A DNA stretch of 64,000 nucleotides from Crocinitomicaceae bacterium. GTDB lineage: Bacteria > Bacteroidota > Bacteroidia > Flavobacteriales_D > Crocinitomicaceae. Under the pieces are notes generated by a model. The model had not been told where the DNA came from. It was given only the letters and a program-made list of their open reading frames with translations, and searched no databases. Each line of letters opens with the position of its first letter. The stretch's first letter is position 1. The position numbers were made by a program, and so were the translations under genes. Positions 9,392 through 18,426 of this stretch are shown here, piece by piece. The DNA is taken from NCBI GenBank assembly GCA_024639405.1, contig JAHEIL010000048.1:47797-111796 (forward strand). The letters are read 5' to 3'.

Positions 9392-9399
9392 TAAATTTA
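9392..9399 (+). promoter_or_regulatory. -7-like box of the sprT-like gene
   Basis: TAAATTTA, the A-ending variant of TAnnTTTG, ends 4 nt before ATG 9404. The 92-bp gap between mlaE and this gene therefore carries divergent promoters, each abutting its start codon. Confidence 0.5.
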
Positions 9400-9403
9400 C
9401 GCT

Positions 9404-10057
9404 ATGAAAGTAGCAGCAATCAAGCGAAAAGAATTGGTTATTGAAGGGTTTAAAAAATACCTTCCAGAAGCTTTCGTTTTGTATGTTGTTGAAATATTTC
9501 TGACGGCAAATGTGAAATTTAAAATTGTCAACGGAAGAAAAACAAAATTAGGAGATTTTAGAGCTGGCATAAATGGAGAAAAACATCAGATTAGTGTTAA
9601 TGGCGATATGAATTCGTATTCCTTTCTAATAACTACCTTACATGAATTTGCGCATTTACAAACATTTAACACTTATCAAAACCGAGTAGCTCCTCATGGT
9701 GAAGAATGGAAAAATGCCTATAGAAAATTATTAATTCCAATTGTAAATAGCGAACATTTACCCGAAGACATTCGGAAAGCATTGGTCAATTCTTTGATTA
9801 ACACAAAAGCATCATCTTGCACAGACCATCAACTTTCTCGGGTATTAAATTCATATAACAAACCCATCGAAGGTGTAGAAATTTTAGAACGATTGCCAAA
9901 AAATTCTACCTTTGTATTGAATGGTCGTGAATTTATTAAAGGACCATTGCGACGCAAACGTTTTATTTGCGAAGATGTTAAAACAAAAAAATCATATTTG
10001 GTCAATGCGTTGGCAAATGTATACCCAAAAGAACTTATAGAAAATGAAGAAAAATAA
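9404..10057 (+). CDS. SprT-like zinc metalloprotease domain protein
   Basis: A 217-aa cytoplasmic protein with the zinc site HEFAH (residues 80-84) and a third candidate ligand in APHGEEWKNAYR (His98). This is the SprT/Spartan-like arrangement HExxH...GHG/HGxxW. The preceding strand pairs (KFKIVNGRKTKLGDFRAG) also fit the SprT fold. It has no C-terminal zinc-ribbon Cys pairs, and bacterial SprT proteins have no firmly established substrate. The gene overlaps the following nucleotidyltransferase by 14 bp, so the two are co-transcribed. Confidence 0.85.
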   Translation: MKVAAIKRKELVIEGFKKYLPEAFVLYVVEIFLTANVKFKIVNGRKTKLGDFRAGINGEKHQISVNGDMNSYSFLITTLHEFAHLQTFNTYQNRVAPHGEEWKNAYRKLLIPIVNSEHLPEDIRKALVNSLINTKASSCTDHQLSRVLNSYNKPIEGVEILERLPKNSTFVLNGREFIKGPLRRKRFICEDVKTKKSYLVNALANVYPKELIENEEK

Positions 10058-11114
10058 TTATTGCGTAATCATGGCAGGCGGTGTTGGTAGTCGTTTTTGG
10101 CCAATGTCAACTCCTGAAAAACCAAAACAATTTTTAGATGTATTGGGCATAGGAAAATCATTGATTCAAATGACTTATGAACGCTTGCTTCAAATTGCAC
10201 CGAGTGAGAACATTTATGTTTTAACCAACACTGCATATGCTGAGCTTGTAAAAGAACAATTACCTGCTTTAACATACGATCAAATTTTAACGGAGCCTAG
10301 AAGAAAAAATACAGCTCCTTGTATAGCGTATGCTGCAGCGAAAATCATGGCTAAAAACGGTGATGCCACTATGATTATTTCACCGGCAGACCATTTAATA
10401 ATCAAAGAACAACGCTTTTCTGAAATCGTTCATGCTGCAATCGATCAAGCAAACAAAGGTGAACGTTTGGTAACATTAGGTATTTTACCATCTCGTCCAG
10501 ATACAGGATATGGATACATTGAAGTTGCTACTAAAATTGAAGCTGGAGCAGCAACAGAAGTTTTACAATTTAGAGAAAAACCAGATTTAAAGACAGCACA
10601 ATCATTTTTAGACAGTGGGAATTTCTACTGGAATTCAGGATTGTTCGTTTGGAAAGCAGCTACCATTTTATCTTCACTAAAAAAATTCCAACCTGCACTA
10701 CATGGTTTATTTGCAGGTGATTTAAGTCAATACAACACTTCGGAAGAACAACATAAAGTTAACCATTGTTTTGAAGTTTGTGAAGATATTTCAATTGATT
10801 TTGCTGTAATGGAACATGCTAAGAACACTGATGTTGTGTTGGCTGATTTTGATTGGAGCGACTTAGGAACATGGGGGAGTTTAAGTGAGCATTTAAAGAC
10901 AGATGCCAACAATAATTCTGTGATTGGTCAAAATGCATTTTTATTTAATTCTAAAAATTGTCAGATCAATGTGCCTAATGACAAATTGGTTTTGATAGAT
11001 GGATTAGAAGATTACATCGTTGTAGAATCTGACAACATGTTGATGATTCTTAAAAATGAAAATGAACAAGAATTAAAAAATTATTTGAAGCACATCGACG
11101 AGAATAAAGCATAA
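10044..11114 (+). CDS. Mannose-1-phosphate guanylyltransferase
   Basis: A 356-aa nucleotidyltransferase making GDP-mannose from GTP and mannose-1-phosphate for surface polysaccharides. The N-terminal MAGGVGSRFWPMS (residues 10-22) with PKQFLDVLG is the pyrophosphorylase signature. EPRRKNTAPC, ISPADHL and FREKPD follow in the order found in ManC/GMP enzymes. Only the guanylyltransferase half is present; the phosphomannose isomerase cupin domain of bifunctional ManC is missing, which is normal in Bacteroidota. Overlap with the SprT-like gene suggests translational coupling, and a strong terminator follows. Confidence 0.93.
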   Translation: MKKNNYCVIMAGGVGSRFWPMSTPEKPKQFLDVLGIGKSLIQMTYERLLQIAPSENIYVLTNTAYAELVKEQLPALTYDQILTEPRRKNTAPCIAYAAAKIMAKNGDATMIISPADHLIIKEQRFSEIVHAAIDQANKGERLVTLGILPSRPDTGYGYIEVATKIEAGAATEVLQFREKPDLKTAQSFLDSGNFYWNSGLFVWKAATILSSLKKFQPALHGLFAGDLSQYNTSEEQHKVNHCFEVCEDISIDFAVMEHAKNTDVVLADFDWSDLGTWGSLSEHLKTDANNNSVIGQNAFLFNSKNCQINVPNDKLVLIDGLEDYIVVESDNMLMILKNENEQELKNYLKHIDENKA

Positions 11115-11117
11115 AAA

Positions 11118-11141
11118 AAACGGGGTGAATTTACCCCGTTT
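11118..11141. terminator. Bidirectional terminator between convergent genes
   Basis: Nine-bp inverted repeat AAACGGGGT / ACCCCGTTT with a 6-nt loop. It lies between the stop of the guanylyltransferase gene (plus) and the stop of the plug-domain gene (minus). A-rich on the left and T-rich on the right, so it can end transcription from both sides. Confidence 0.8.
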
Positions 11142-11146
11142 ATTTT

Positions 11147-11887
11147 TCAATTTTTCGCAGCTTCTTTTTTCGCTTCACTTCTTTTCCAGTCGCGGTACAA
11201 ATCAAAATAACCTTTTGTTTCTACTACAATTACACCGCCCATCGTATCTCCATACTTGGCAGGAATTCCTCCAGTATAAATCATCATATTTGCGATTGAA
11301 CAACTTGGAACGTTAAATACTTGTGTACTTTTCATACCGTCCAACATGTAAATCATATCACCTTTTCGAGCACCACGGAACATTAGATCACCATTTTCAT
11401 CGACTTTTACCTCAGAAGACATGGATGTTGCTAAACTTTTAATGTCAAATTTTGCTGCACTGTGCGCAATTTCTTCTGAAGTAATTTTTTTTACGGGAAG
11501 AAAACCATACTCTAATTTTACACGATCATTGTTTTGTGCATAAACAGTAATTGCTTTGAATTCCTTTTCTTTAGAAAAAAGAATCGTACCTGCATTACAA
11601 ATTCCATCCATTGGAACATTCACTTCGATGCGGTTACTTATAGTGTCTTTTCTGTATTTAACCATTAATTCATAAGTCCCAGAGGGAATCGCACTGATTC
11701 TAAAACGACCATCAACATCTGTAATTGCTTGGTACTTCTTATCAACGTCTTGTACAAATGCTTCTGCACCATAAATGATTTCCTTGGTATTTTTATCGAT
11801 TACTGTTCCGATAATTTCTCCTTGAGCCTGTTGACCGAATGTTGAAAAACCTACCAACATACAACCGATTGTGATCCATTTTTTCAT
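11147..11887 (-). CDS. CarboxypepD_reg-like plus TonB plug domain protein without a barrel
   Basis: A 246-aa secreted protein with signal peptide MKKWITIGCMLVGFSTFGQQ. Residues about 22-100 form a carboxypeptidase-regulatory-like Ig domain (IIGTVIDKNTKEIIYGAEAF, then ITDVDGRFRISAIPSGTYEL). Residues about 120-235 look like the plug of a TonB-dependent receptor (MFRGARKGDMIYMLDGMKST, GGIPAKYGDTMGGVIVVETK). The protein ends there, so the roughly 600-residue barrel is absent. The gene is complete and flanked by terminators, so this is not simply a truncated receptor. A role as a periplasmic accessory to a receptor is possible but unproven. Confidence 0.8.
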   Translation of the reverse strand: MKKWITIGCMLVGFSTFGQQAQGEIIGTVIDKNTKEIIYGAEAFVQDVDKKYQAITDVDGRFRISAIPSGTYELMVKYRKDTISNRIEVNVPMDGICNAGTILFSKEKEFKAITVYAQNNDRVKLEYGFLPVKKITSEEIAHSAAKFDIKSLATSMSSEVKVDENGDLMFRGARKGDMIYMLDGMKSTQVFNVPSCSIANMMIYTGGIPAKYGDTMGGVIVVETKGYFDLYRDWKRSEAKKEAAKN

Positions 11888-11940
11888 GACTAATTGATTT
11901 AAATTTTAAGTAAGATGAAAAAAGAAAAAAATTCCATAAA

Positions 11941-11966
11941 AAAAGGCTCACAAATGTGAACCTTTT
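11941..11966 (-). terminator. Terminator of fabD
   Basis: Imperfect stem AAAAGG-C-TCAC / GTGA-A-CCTTTT located 19 bp past the fabD stop. The minus strand continues into a run of seven T, as expected for intrinsic termination. Confidence 0.7.
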
Positions 11967-11984
11967 TCATTATTAATGATTTTA

Positions 11985-12869
11985 TTAAGCTATTTCAGCG
12001 CTTGAACACGGAAAAGCTCTGTCCACTTTTTTAAACAAACCTTGCAACACTTTACCTGGCCCAACTTCTATCACTTCAGAAGCGCCATCTGCAATCATTT
12101 GTTGCATGATTTGCGTCCAACGAACAGGTGCAGTTAACTGTGCTACTAAATTTCGTTGAATTTCTGCAGGATCTGTCGTTCCTTTAGCGGTAACATTTTG
12201 GTAAACAGGACAAGTAGGCTCATTGAACGTAGTTGCTTCAATAGCAGCAGCTAATTCTTCTCTTGCAGGCTCCATTAAAGGAGAATGGAATGCTCCACCA
12301 ACTTGTAAAAGCAATGCTCTTTTTGCTCCAGCTTCTGTAAGTGCTTCGCACGCTTTTTCAACTGCTGGAATTGCACCTGAAATCACTAATTGACCTGGAC
12401 AATTATAATTTGCAGCAACAACAACACCTTCAATTTTAGCACAAATCTCTTCCACTATTGCATCTTCCAATCCTAAAATCGCAGCCATTGTTGATGGTTG
12501 AATTTCACACGCTTTTTGCATGGCCAAAGCTCGTTTGTATACCAATCTTAATCCATCTTCAAAATTCAATGTTTTATTAGCTACTAAAGCAGAAAATTCA
12601 CCTAAAGAGTGTCCTGCCACCATATCAGGCGCAAAAGAATCACCTAAACAAGCAGCTAAAATTGTAGAATGTATGAAAATTGCAGGTTGCGTAACTTTCG
12701 TTTCTTTTAATTCCTCATCTGTTCCTTCGAACATGATTTTTGTAATGTCAAAACCAACAATTTCATTGGCTTTATGAAATAATTCTCTCGCTAATTCAGA
12801 TTGATCGTAAAGATCTTTTCCCATACCTGAAAATTGAGCTCCTTGACCTGGAAAAACGTATGCTTTCAT
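11985..12869 (-). CDS. fabD: Malonyl-CoA:ACP transacylase FabD
   Basis: A 294-aa cytoplasmic enzyme that moves malonyl groups from CoA to acyl-carrier protein, priming fatty-acid elongation. Landmarks are FPGQGAQFSGMG at the start, the nucleophile Ser88 in GHSLGE, and the catalytic His195 in GGAFHSPLM. Length and motif order are typical of stand-alone FabD. It is monocistronic, with its own terminator downstream and a consensus promoter upstream. Other fab genes are not in the window. Confidence 0.97.
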   Translation of the reverse strand: MKAYVFPGQGAQFSGMGKDLYDQSELARELFHKANEIVGFDITKIMFEGTDEELKETKVTQPAIFIHSTILAACLGDSFAPDMVAGHSLGEFSALVANKTLNFEDGLRLVYKRALAMQKACEIQPSTMAAILGLEDAIVEEICAKIEGVVVAANYNCPGQLVISGAIPAVEKACEALTEAGAKRALLLQVGGAFHSPLMEPAREELAAAIEATTFNEPTCPVYQNVTAKGTTDPAEIQRNLVAQLTAPVRWTQIMQQMIADGASEVIEVGPGKVLQGLFKKVDRAFPCSSAEIA

Positions 12870-12890
12870 AATAGTAATTTAAATTTTAAA

Positions 12891-12921
12891 CAAAAGTAAT
12901 GAAACAAACTTAGTAAACAAA
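12891..12921 (-). promoter_or_regulatory. Consensus promoter of fabD
   Basis: On the minus strand TTTG (12918-12921) is followed after exactly 19 nt by TACTTTTG (12891-12898), an exact match to the Bacteroidota TTTG-N19-TAnnTTTG promoter. The -7 box is 21 nt from the fabD ATG. The -33 element abuts the terminator of the upstream gene. Confidence 0.8.
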
Positions 12922-12946
12922 AAAGGGCCGGAAAAACCGACCCTTT
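12922..12946 (-). terminator. Terminator of the T9SS cargo gene
   Basis: Stem AAAGGG-C-CGG / CCG-A-CCCTTT with a 5-nt A loop, 24 bp beyond the stop of the gene at 12970-14820. The minus strand then reads TTTTGTTTACTA. Confidence 0.7.
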
Positions 12947-12969
12947 CAATGTATTAAAAACACTTCGTA

Positions 12970-14820
12970 TTATTTACGAACGTTCAATTTTTTAGTAGCG
13001 ATTGCTCCATCAACATTGATTGAAACTGTGTACATTCCATTTGCAAATTCTTGCGCTGGAATAACAACATTTTGAGCACCGTTAACATTTGCTAAAGCTG
13101 AAGTATAAACAACTTTACCTGCTAAATCAGTAACTTGAATCGCAACTGAAGATGCATTTTTCACATCAAATGCAACTGTTGCTTCTGCAGAAGCAGGGTT
13201 TGGGTATACAGATAAACCAAAAGTTGAAGCTAATTCATTAATACCTGTTTGATCACCCATTTTCAAACGAATTGCAAAACTATTACCATTTGTATATGAT
13301 GTTGCAACACCAGCATCACTCAATGTGTTAACCATTGCAGCAAAATTAGGCTGAGGAATAGTAATATCATCTAAAACTCGAACTGGTGTTGAACCTGAAT
13401 TTCCTGTTTTAACTACTGCATAATATGCACCAGCTGGTAATGAAATAGGTTGAGGGAAAGCGATACCAACTTTACCTGCTGTAATATCTGCTGCTGTAAC
13501 AAATTGAGTTAAAGCTTCAGCTGAATTACCATTGTTATCAACTACTGGCACAACTGCATCTGCGAAGAACGTTGCTGTATCAACAATAGATATAGTCAAT
13601 TCACTTCCAGCTACAGATGAACTAGCCAAACCGATTTCAAAGCCAGAAATTAAATTGTTTGTAGCTTTTAAAGAATAATAATTTGCTAAGTATGTATCTT
13701 GTGGATTACCAAAAGACTCAGAACCAAAACTATTAACTGCAAGATTTTCTGTTGGGTGAACACCAATTCCATCTTGAGAATACAAGTTATTTGTTACAGC
13801 AAAATTTCTTTTAACAACGTTATTTGCTGCTTCTGTACCTCCTGTTAAATCTAATGCAGAAACTGCAGTATAGATTCCATTATATTGTCCAATACTTAAA
13901 GAAGGTGTTTGTGTACTTGTATAAACTGCAGTATCACCTGACAAAATTGTTCCAATAGTAAAAGGTACATTAAATGAACCAAAGTTAGCAACAACACCTA
14001 CATTTGTTTGTGTATTTACACCAAAGTTGATTACTTGACCACCAACATCATAACTCGCATCTAATTGATCGATTGGTGTTCTACCATACTCAATTCCTTC
14101 ATTGTTAGTACCAACAAAAACTGGTCCGTTGTTAATGATATCATTCAATGGTTGATCAATAATTTTAATATCATCAATCATCCAAGCATAATCCCAAGAA
14201 CCTTTGTAGTTAAAACGCAATTTAACGTTTGCTTGACCACCCGCAGCAGATGAAATGTTTACAGACATTTTTTCTTCAAAAGCGACAGATACTGGTCTTC
14301 CAGCGTTAACTTCAAAGTCAGTCCAAGTTGTACCTCCATTTGTACTAATTTGAACAAATGATTGTGTCGTTTGCCAAATTCTGATACGTTGATTAAATTC
14401 TAAAACAACATTTGGGTGACCTGTTAAATTGATTGTATTTGCAAATGTGATACTCGCATCTTGAGTTCCTCCATCAGCACCTACTGCATCTGAATCGAAT
14501 AATGCATATCCATTTTCATTCGATACAGTAATCGCTGTTTCTTTCCAGCTTCCAGTATTGTAACCCATAGTGTTGTTAGCTGCATTCGTGATTACCCAGT
14601 TTTGAGCGTCATTTGTTGCATTCGTAATTGCCCACTCTGATGGAGTTGAGAAATCATTTGTCCAAACAACAGCTTTTGTAGAAGCTTGTTCATGACTTAC
14701 AGGTTTAGCTGATTTTTCAACAGCACCTAAAACTTTCATTTTACTTTCTGAGATGTTTCTTTGAGCTTTAACTCCAAAAACACTCAAAGCTGCAAAACTT
14801 AATAAGTATATTTTTTTCAT
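12970..14820 (-). CDS. T9SS type A sorting domain-containing secreted protein
   Basis: A 616-aa exported protein. MKKIYLLSFAALSVFGVKAQ is a signal peptide. Residues about 50-220 (WTNDFSTPSEWAITNATNDA onward) resemble a choice-of-anchor/MAM-like jelly-roll domain found in secreted Bacteroidota proteins. The C-terminal about 80 residues (GLSVYPNPASAEATVAFDV to KKLNVRK) are a textbook type A T9SS sorting domain, removed when the protein is delivered to the surface. The middle region, rich in Thr, Val and Asn, has no family I recognise. It is monocistronic. Likely a surface or adhesin-like protein; exact function unknown. Confidence 0.88.
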   Translation of the reverse strand: MKKIYLLSFAALSVFGVKAQRNISESKMKVLGAVEKSAKPVSHEQASTKAVVWTNDFSTPSEWAITNATNDAQNWVITNAANNTMGYNTGSWKETAITVSNENGYALFDSDAVGADGGTQDASITFANTINLTGHPNVVLEFNQRIRIWQTTQSFVQISTNGGTTWTDFEVNAGRPVSVAFEEKMSVNISSAAGGQANVKLRFNYKGSWDYAWMIDDIKIIDQPLNDIINNGPVFVGTNNEGIEYGRTPIDQLDASYDVGGQVINFGVNTQTNVGVVANFGSFNVPFTIGTILSGDTAVYTSTQTPSLSIGQYNGIYTAVSALDLTGGTEAANNVVKRNFAVTNNLYSQDGIGVHPTENLAVNSFGSESFGNPQDTYLANYYSLKATNNLISGFEIGLASSSVAGSELTISIVDTATFFADAVVPVVDNNGNSAEALTQFVTAADITAGKVGIAFPQPISLPAGAYYAVVKTGNSGSTPVRVLDDITIPQPNFAAMVNTLSDAGVATSYTNGNSFAIRLKMGDQTGINELASTFGLSVYPNPASAEATVAFDVKNASSVAIQVTDLAGKVVYTSALANVNGAQNVVIPAQEFANGMYTVSINVDGAIATKKLNVRK

Positions 14821-15232
14821 ATCTAATAGTTTTTAATTGGGGTAAAAATAATAAAATTTCAATAACCACCTACTTTTAATTAAAAAAATTATAATTGTAT
14901 AAATTGATTTTTTTAATACAGTAAGTTGTTATAAAAACAAGTATAATATGTTGAATAAATTTTTTATTATCAAACCAAAAACGAGTAAATTAATTGTTAT
15001 TTGAATTTGTTAAGCTAAGACTAAGACTTAAATATAGATCATTATAGAATTGAGTAATGACCTAAAATACTATTGGCAATAACAATTTTAGAAGACGATT
15101 GGAATTTATTTGAAAAGAAAAATCCCAAACACAAAGTGAATGGGATTAATCAATACGAAAGGTGGAAGCCAATTCGTATGTTTTTAATGTTTTAAAACTA
15201 AAAAGAGTCTCTGAGATTCAGAGACTCTTTAG
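14821..15232. other. AT-rich intergenic region with two hairpins and a tRNA terminator
   Basis: About 410 bp without a credible gene. The left 240 bp hold the upstream region of the T9SS cargo gene (minus-strand TATTTTTA at 14843-14850) and otherwise AT-rich sequence. At 15121-15147 AATCCC / GGGATT form a hairpin whose minus-strand side runs into TTTTTC. At 15153-15179 ATACGAA / TTCGTAT form another. The strong tRNA terminator at 15202-15230 comes before them in minus-strand direction. Confidence 0.6.
15202..15230 (-). terminator. Terminator of the tRNA-Gly/tRNA-Leu transcript
   Basis: Perfect 13-bp inverted repeat AAAGAGTCTCTGA / TCAGAGACTCTTT with a 3-nt loop, just past the 3' end of tRNA-Leu on the minus strand, followed by a T-rich stretch. 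Confidence 0.85.
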
Positions 15233-15316
15233 TACTCGGAGCGGGACTTGAACCCGCACGCCCATACAGGCACAGGATTTTAAGTCCGGCGTGTCTACCA
15301 ATTCCACCATCCGAGC
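15233..15316 (-). tRNA. tRNA-Leu (anticodon TAA)
   Basis: 84-nt cloverleaf read on the minus strand. Acceptor stem GCTCGGA / TCCGAGT with discriminator A, a leucine-type D arm (TGGTAGACAC), anticodon loop CTTAAAA giving TAA, a long variable arm as expected for class II tRNA-Leu, and T arm GCGGG-TTCAAGT-CCCGC. CCA is not encoded. It is the second gene of a two-tRNA transcript. Confidence 0.95.
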
Positions 15317-15323
15317 GGACTTG

Positions 15324-15396
15324 AGCGGGAGACGAGATTCGAACTCGCGACCCCAACCTTGGCAAGGTTGTGCTCTACCAACTGAGCTACTCTCGC
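15324..15396 (-). tRNA. tRNA-Gly (anticodon GCC)
   Basis: 73-nt cloverleaf on the minus strand. D arm AGCTCAGTTGGTAGAGC, anticodon stem-loop CAACC-TTGCCAA-GGTTG giving GCC, T arm GCGAG-TTCGAAT-CTCGT, and discriminator T as for glycine. The acceptor stem GCGAGAG / CTCCCGC carries one A4-C69 mismatch. Only 7 nt separate it from tRNA-Leu downstream. CCA is not encoded. Confidence 0.95.
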
Positions 15397-15466
15397 AATA
15401 TTTCAATTCATTACTGAATCCAGAAACAAAAAATTGAAAACCGATGTTTTCGTTTGTTACGGGCGA

Positions 15467-15496
15467 CAAATGTATAAAGTTTTTCTAAAAAGACAA
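15467..15496 (-). promoter_or_regulatory. Promoter of the tRNA-Gly/tRNA-Leu operon
   Basis: Minus-strand TTG (15494-15496), 19 nt, then TACATTTG (15467-15474): a good -33/-7 pair. The -7 box lies about 70 nt upstream of the mature 5' end of tRNA-Gly, leaving room for a processed leader. Confidence 0.7.
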
Positions 15497-15528
15497 TACA
15501 CTTTGTTGGTTTTTTTTAATTTATTTTT

Positions 15529-18159
15529 TTAACCGCCAGTTAACTTCTTGATTTCGTTCAACTTCATCAATGCTTCTACCGGTGTCAACGCATTGATATC
15601 TATACTTACCAATTCATCTCTAATTTGCTCCAAAACAGGATCGTTTAATTGAAAAAAGCTTAACTGCATCGAATCTGAAGCAACTGCTTTCTTCACTTTT
15701 TCTTTCATTTCAGTTTTCTCGCCTAAGTCATGACTTTTTTCTAATTCCTTCAACATCAATTCTGCTCGGTGTAATACCTTTGCAGGCATACCCGCTAGTT
15801 TTGCCACATGAATACCAAATGAATGCTCGCTTCCACCTTCTACTAATTTTCGGGTAAATAATATCTTCGAACCAGTTTCTTTAACAGAAACATTGAAATT
15901 TTTAATCCGTGAAAATAGATTGGTCATTTCATTCAATTCGTGATAATGCGTCGCAAACAAAGTTTTTGCTTTCGATTTTGGATGCTCATGAATGTACTCA
16001 GCAATCGCCCAAGCAATGGAAATTCCATCATAAGTGCTTGTACCTCTTCCTATTTCATCCAATAAAATTAAACTGCGATCCGATAAATTATTCAAAATAC
16101 TTGCAGTTTCATTCATTTCCACCATAAATGTGGATTCTCCTGATGAAATATTATCAGATGCACCTACACGTGTAAATACTTTGTCTACGAGTCCAATTTC
16201 TGCTGATTCAGCAGGAACAAAAGATCCCATTTGCGCCATTAAACAAATCAACGCAGTTTGTCTCAAAAGCGCACTTTTACCACTCATGTTGGGACCTGTA
16301 ATCATGATGATTTGTTGCTGTTCTGTATCTAAAAAAACATCATTTGCAATGTATTCATCTCCATTTTTTAATTGTTTCTCAATTACAGGATGACGTCCTT
16401 GTTTGATATTGATGGTGAAATCAGATTGTATTGTTGGCAACTTATAATTATTCGTTTTTGCAACAATCGCGAATGACAACAAGCAATCTAACTGGGCGAT
16501 GTAAAACGCATTTTGTTGTAAAACTTGAATGTAATCCGCCATTGAAAGCACTAACTCTTGAAATAAGCGCAACTCAATGGCATGAATTTTTTCTTCCGCT
16601 CCTAATATTTTTGTCTCGTATTCTTTTAACTCTTCGGTAATGTAACGCTCTGCATTCACTAAAGTTTGCTTGCGTATCCACTCATCTGGCACTTTATCTT
16701 TATGTGTATTTCTAACTTCTAAATAATAACCAAATACATTGTTGAATGCCACTTTTAAACTAGGAATTCCAGTTCTTTCCGACTCGCGATTTTGTAAATC
16801 TTCCAAGTAATCTTTCCCATTCATCGAAATGATACGCAACTCATCCAATTCTGGATGACATCCTTCGCGAATAATAAATCCTTTTCCAACTTGAATCGCT
16901 GGGTCATCCACCAAGGTTTGTTCGATCAATTGCATCAATGGATTACACGGATTCAATTGACTTACAATTCGTTTTAAACCTATATCAGTAGCAGAGGAAA
17001 GCTGTGATTGAATCGGTTCAATCTGTGCCAACGTTCGTCGCAATTGCATCACTTCTTTCGGATTCACTTTACCAACTGCAACTTTTGAAATCAAGCGTTC
17101 AATGTCTCCAATTTCTTTTAATCGCTCCCCTATTTCGTAAGCAATTGGCTCCGCATCTTTCAAATAAGCAACCGCTTGCAATCGTTGATTGATGGGTTGT
17201 TCATCTTTCAATGGCAATACGATCCAGCGTTTCATCATACGTCCGCCCATAGGAGTTTTTGTTCTATCCAACACAGCAGCTAAGGTAGTTGCGTTCTCAT
17301 GCGGCGAACTGATTAACTCTAAATTTCGAACGGTGAATCGATCCAACCAAACATATTTCTCCTCTTCAATTCTTGCAATGGAAGTGATGTGCGACAAACG
17401 ATTGTGTTGGTTTTCGGACAAATAAAACAAAATAGCTCCAGCAGCTAAAATCCCTTGATTTAAAGAGTCAACTCCAAAACCTTTTAAAGAATTTGTACCA
17501 AAATGTTTATTCAATGATTCATGCGCGAAATCGGGTGTAAAAACCCAATCTTCTAGGCGAAACGTATAAAATCTATCACCGAAGAGCGCTTCATATTCTT
17601 TCGATTTGTTTTTTTGAAACAACACTTCAGTTGGCTCAAACCCTTGAATTAATTTTTCAATGTATTCCTTATTTCCTTGCGCTACTAAAAACTCACCCGT
17701 TGATACATCCAAAAAGGAAATACCACACACGTCTTTTTCAAAATGAATGGCACACAAGAAATTGTTTTTGTTTTTATCTAATACTTGATCGTTGAAAGAA
17801 ACTCCCGGTGTCACTAATTCTGTTACACCTCTTTTTACGATGGTTTTGGTCATTTTAGGATCTTCCAATTGATCGCAGATTGCAACGCGTTGACCTGCTC
17901 TGACCAATTTTGGCAAATACGTATCCAAAGAATGGTGTGGAAAACCAGCTAATTCAATTTCAGAAGGTGAACCTGCTCCACGTTTCGTTAAAATGATTCC
18001 TAATATTTTGGCAGTTTTAATAGCATCTTCACCAAATGTCTCATAAAAATCACCTACACGAAACAACAACAAAGCTTGAGGATGTCGCGCTTTGATCTGA
18101 TTGTATTGTTTCATTAAAGGCGTTTCAGTCGCGCTTTTATCTTGTTTTTCTTTTGCCAA
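15529..18159 (-). CDS. mutS: DNA mismatch repair protein MutS
   Basis: MutS recognises mispaired bases and starts mismatch repair. The mismatch-binding domain is at the N terminus ([17 protein letters not shown], containing the F-x-E intercalation motif). Connector, lever and clamp domains follow. The C-terminal ATPase has Walker [14 protein letters not shown] and signature [12 protein letters not shown], then FATHYHEL. I place the start at TTG 18159 (876 aa, beginning [19 protein letters not shown]). The in-frame ATG at 18240 would add 27 residues that run through a TAAATTTA -7-like box and resemble no MutS N terminus. If 18240 is correct the protein is 903 aa. Confidence 0.95.
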   Translation of the reverse strand: MAKEKQDKSATETPLMKQYNQIKARHPQALLLFRVGDFYETFGEDAIKTAKILGIILTKRGAGSPSEIELAGFPHHSLDTYLPKLVRAGQRVAICDQLEDPKMTKTIVKRGVTELVTPGVSFNDQVLDKNKNNFLCAIHFEKDVCGISFLDVSTGEFLVAQGNKEYIEKLIQGFEPTEVLFQKNKSKEYEALFGDRFYTFRLEDWVFTPDFAHESLNKHFGTNSLKGFGVDSLNQGILAAGAILFYLSENQHNRLSHITSIARIEEEKYVWLDRFTVRNLELISSPHENATTLAAVLDRTKTPMGGRMMKRWIVLPLKDEQPINQRLQAVAYLKDAEPIAYEIGERLKEIGDIERLISKVAVGKVNPKEVMQLRRTLAQIEPIQSQLSSATDIGLKRIVSQLNPCNPLMQLIEQTLVDDPAIQVGKGFIIREGCHPELDELRIISMNGKDYLEDLQNRESERTGIPSLKVAFNNVFGYYLEVRNTHKDKVPDEWIRKQTLVNAERYITEELKEYETKILGAEEKIHAIELRLFQELVLSMADYIQVLQQNAFYIAQLDCLLSFAIVAKTNNYKLPTIQSDFTINIKQGRHPVIEKQLKNGDEYIANDVFLDTEQQQIIMITGPNMSGKSALLRQTALICLMAQMGSFVPAESAEIGLVDKVFTRVGASDNISSGESTFMVEMNETASILNNLSDRSLILLDEIGRGTSTYDGISIAWAIAEYIHEHPKSKAKTLFATHYHELNEMTNLFSRIKNFNVSVKETGSKILFTRKLVEGGSEHSFGIHVAKLAGMPAKVLHRAELMLKELEKSHDLGEKTEMKEKVKKAVASDSMQLSFFQLNDPVLEQIRDELVSIDINALTPVEALMKLNEIKKLTGG

Positions 18160-18360
18160 TGTATTGCTGTTATTTTGAAAAGGTAAATTTAGAGGCAATC
18201 CATGAGATTTCAAAACAAGCAATACAGATGTTTTCAACAACTTAGATAGAAACTTGAATAATTGACCTAATTTTCCTAAGATTTAAAAAGGAATTGATTT
18301 TCCTTTAAAAAAATACTTTTTAATTAAAAAATTATTGGAATTTAATGAAAAGTGCGCACG

Positions 18361-18368
18361 TAAATTTG
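18361..18368 (+). promoter_or_regulatory. -7 box of the TonB receptor gene
   Basis: TAAATTTG, exact TAnnTTTG match, 58 nt upstream of ATG 18427. No clear -33 element at the usual distance. Confidence 0.5.
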
Positions 18369-18426
18369 ATTTTTAACATCTAACTAATTTGTGGAGCAAC
18401 TAAGCTCTTTATTAACAATTTTATTC

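Noticed and set aside
15218..15469. Minus-strand 83-codon open frame
   Set aside because: It runs straight through tRNA-Leu and tRNA-Gly; the translated text is the well-known artefact of reading tRNA sequence as protein.
16034..16393. Plus-strand 119-codon open frame
   Set aside because: Antisense to the conserved ATPase region of mutS, with no signal, promoter or family resemblance.
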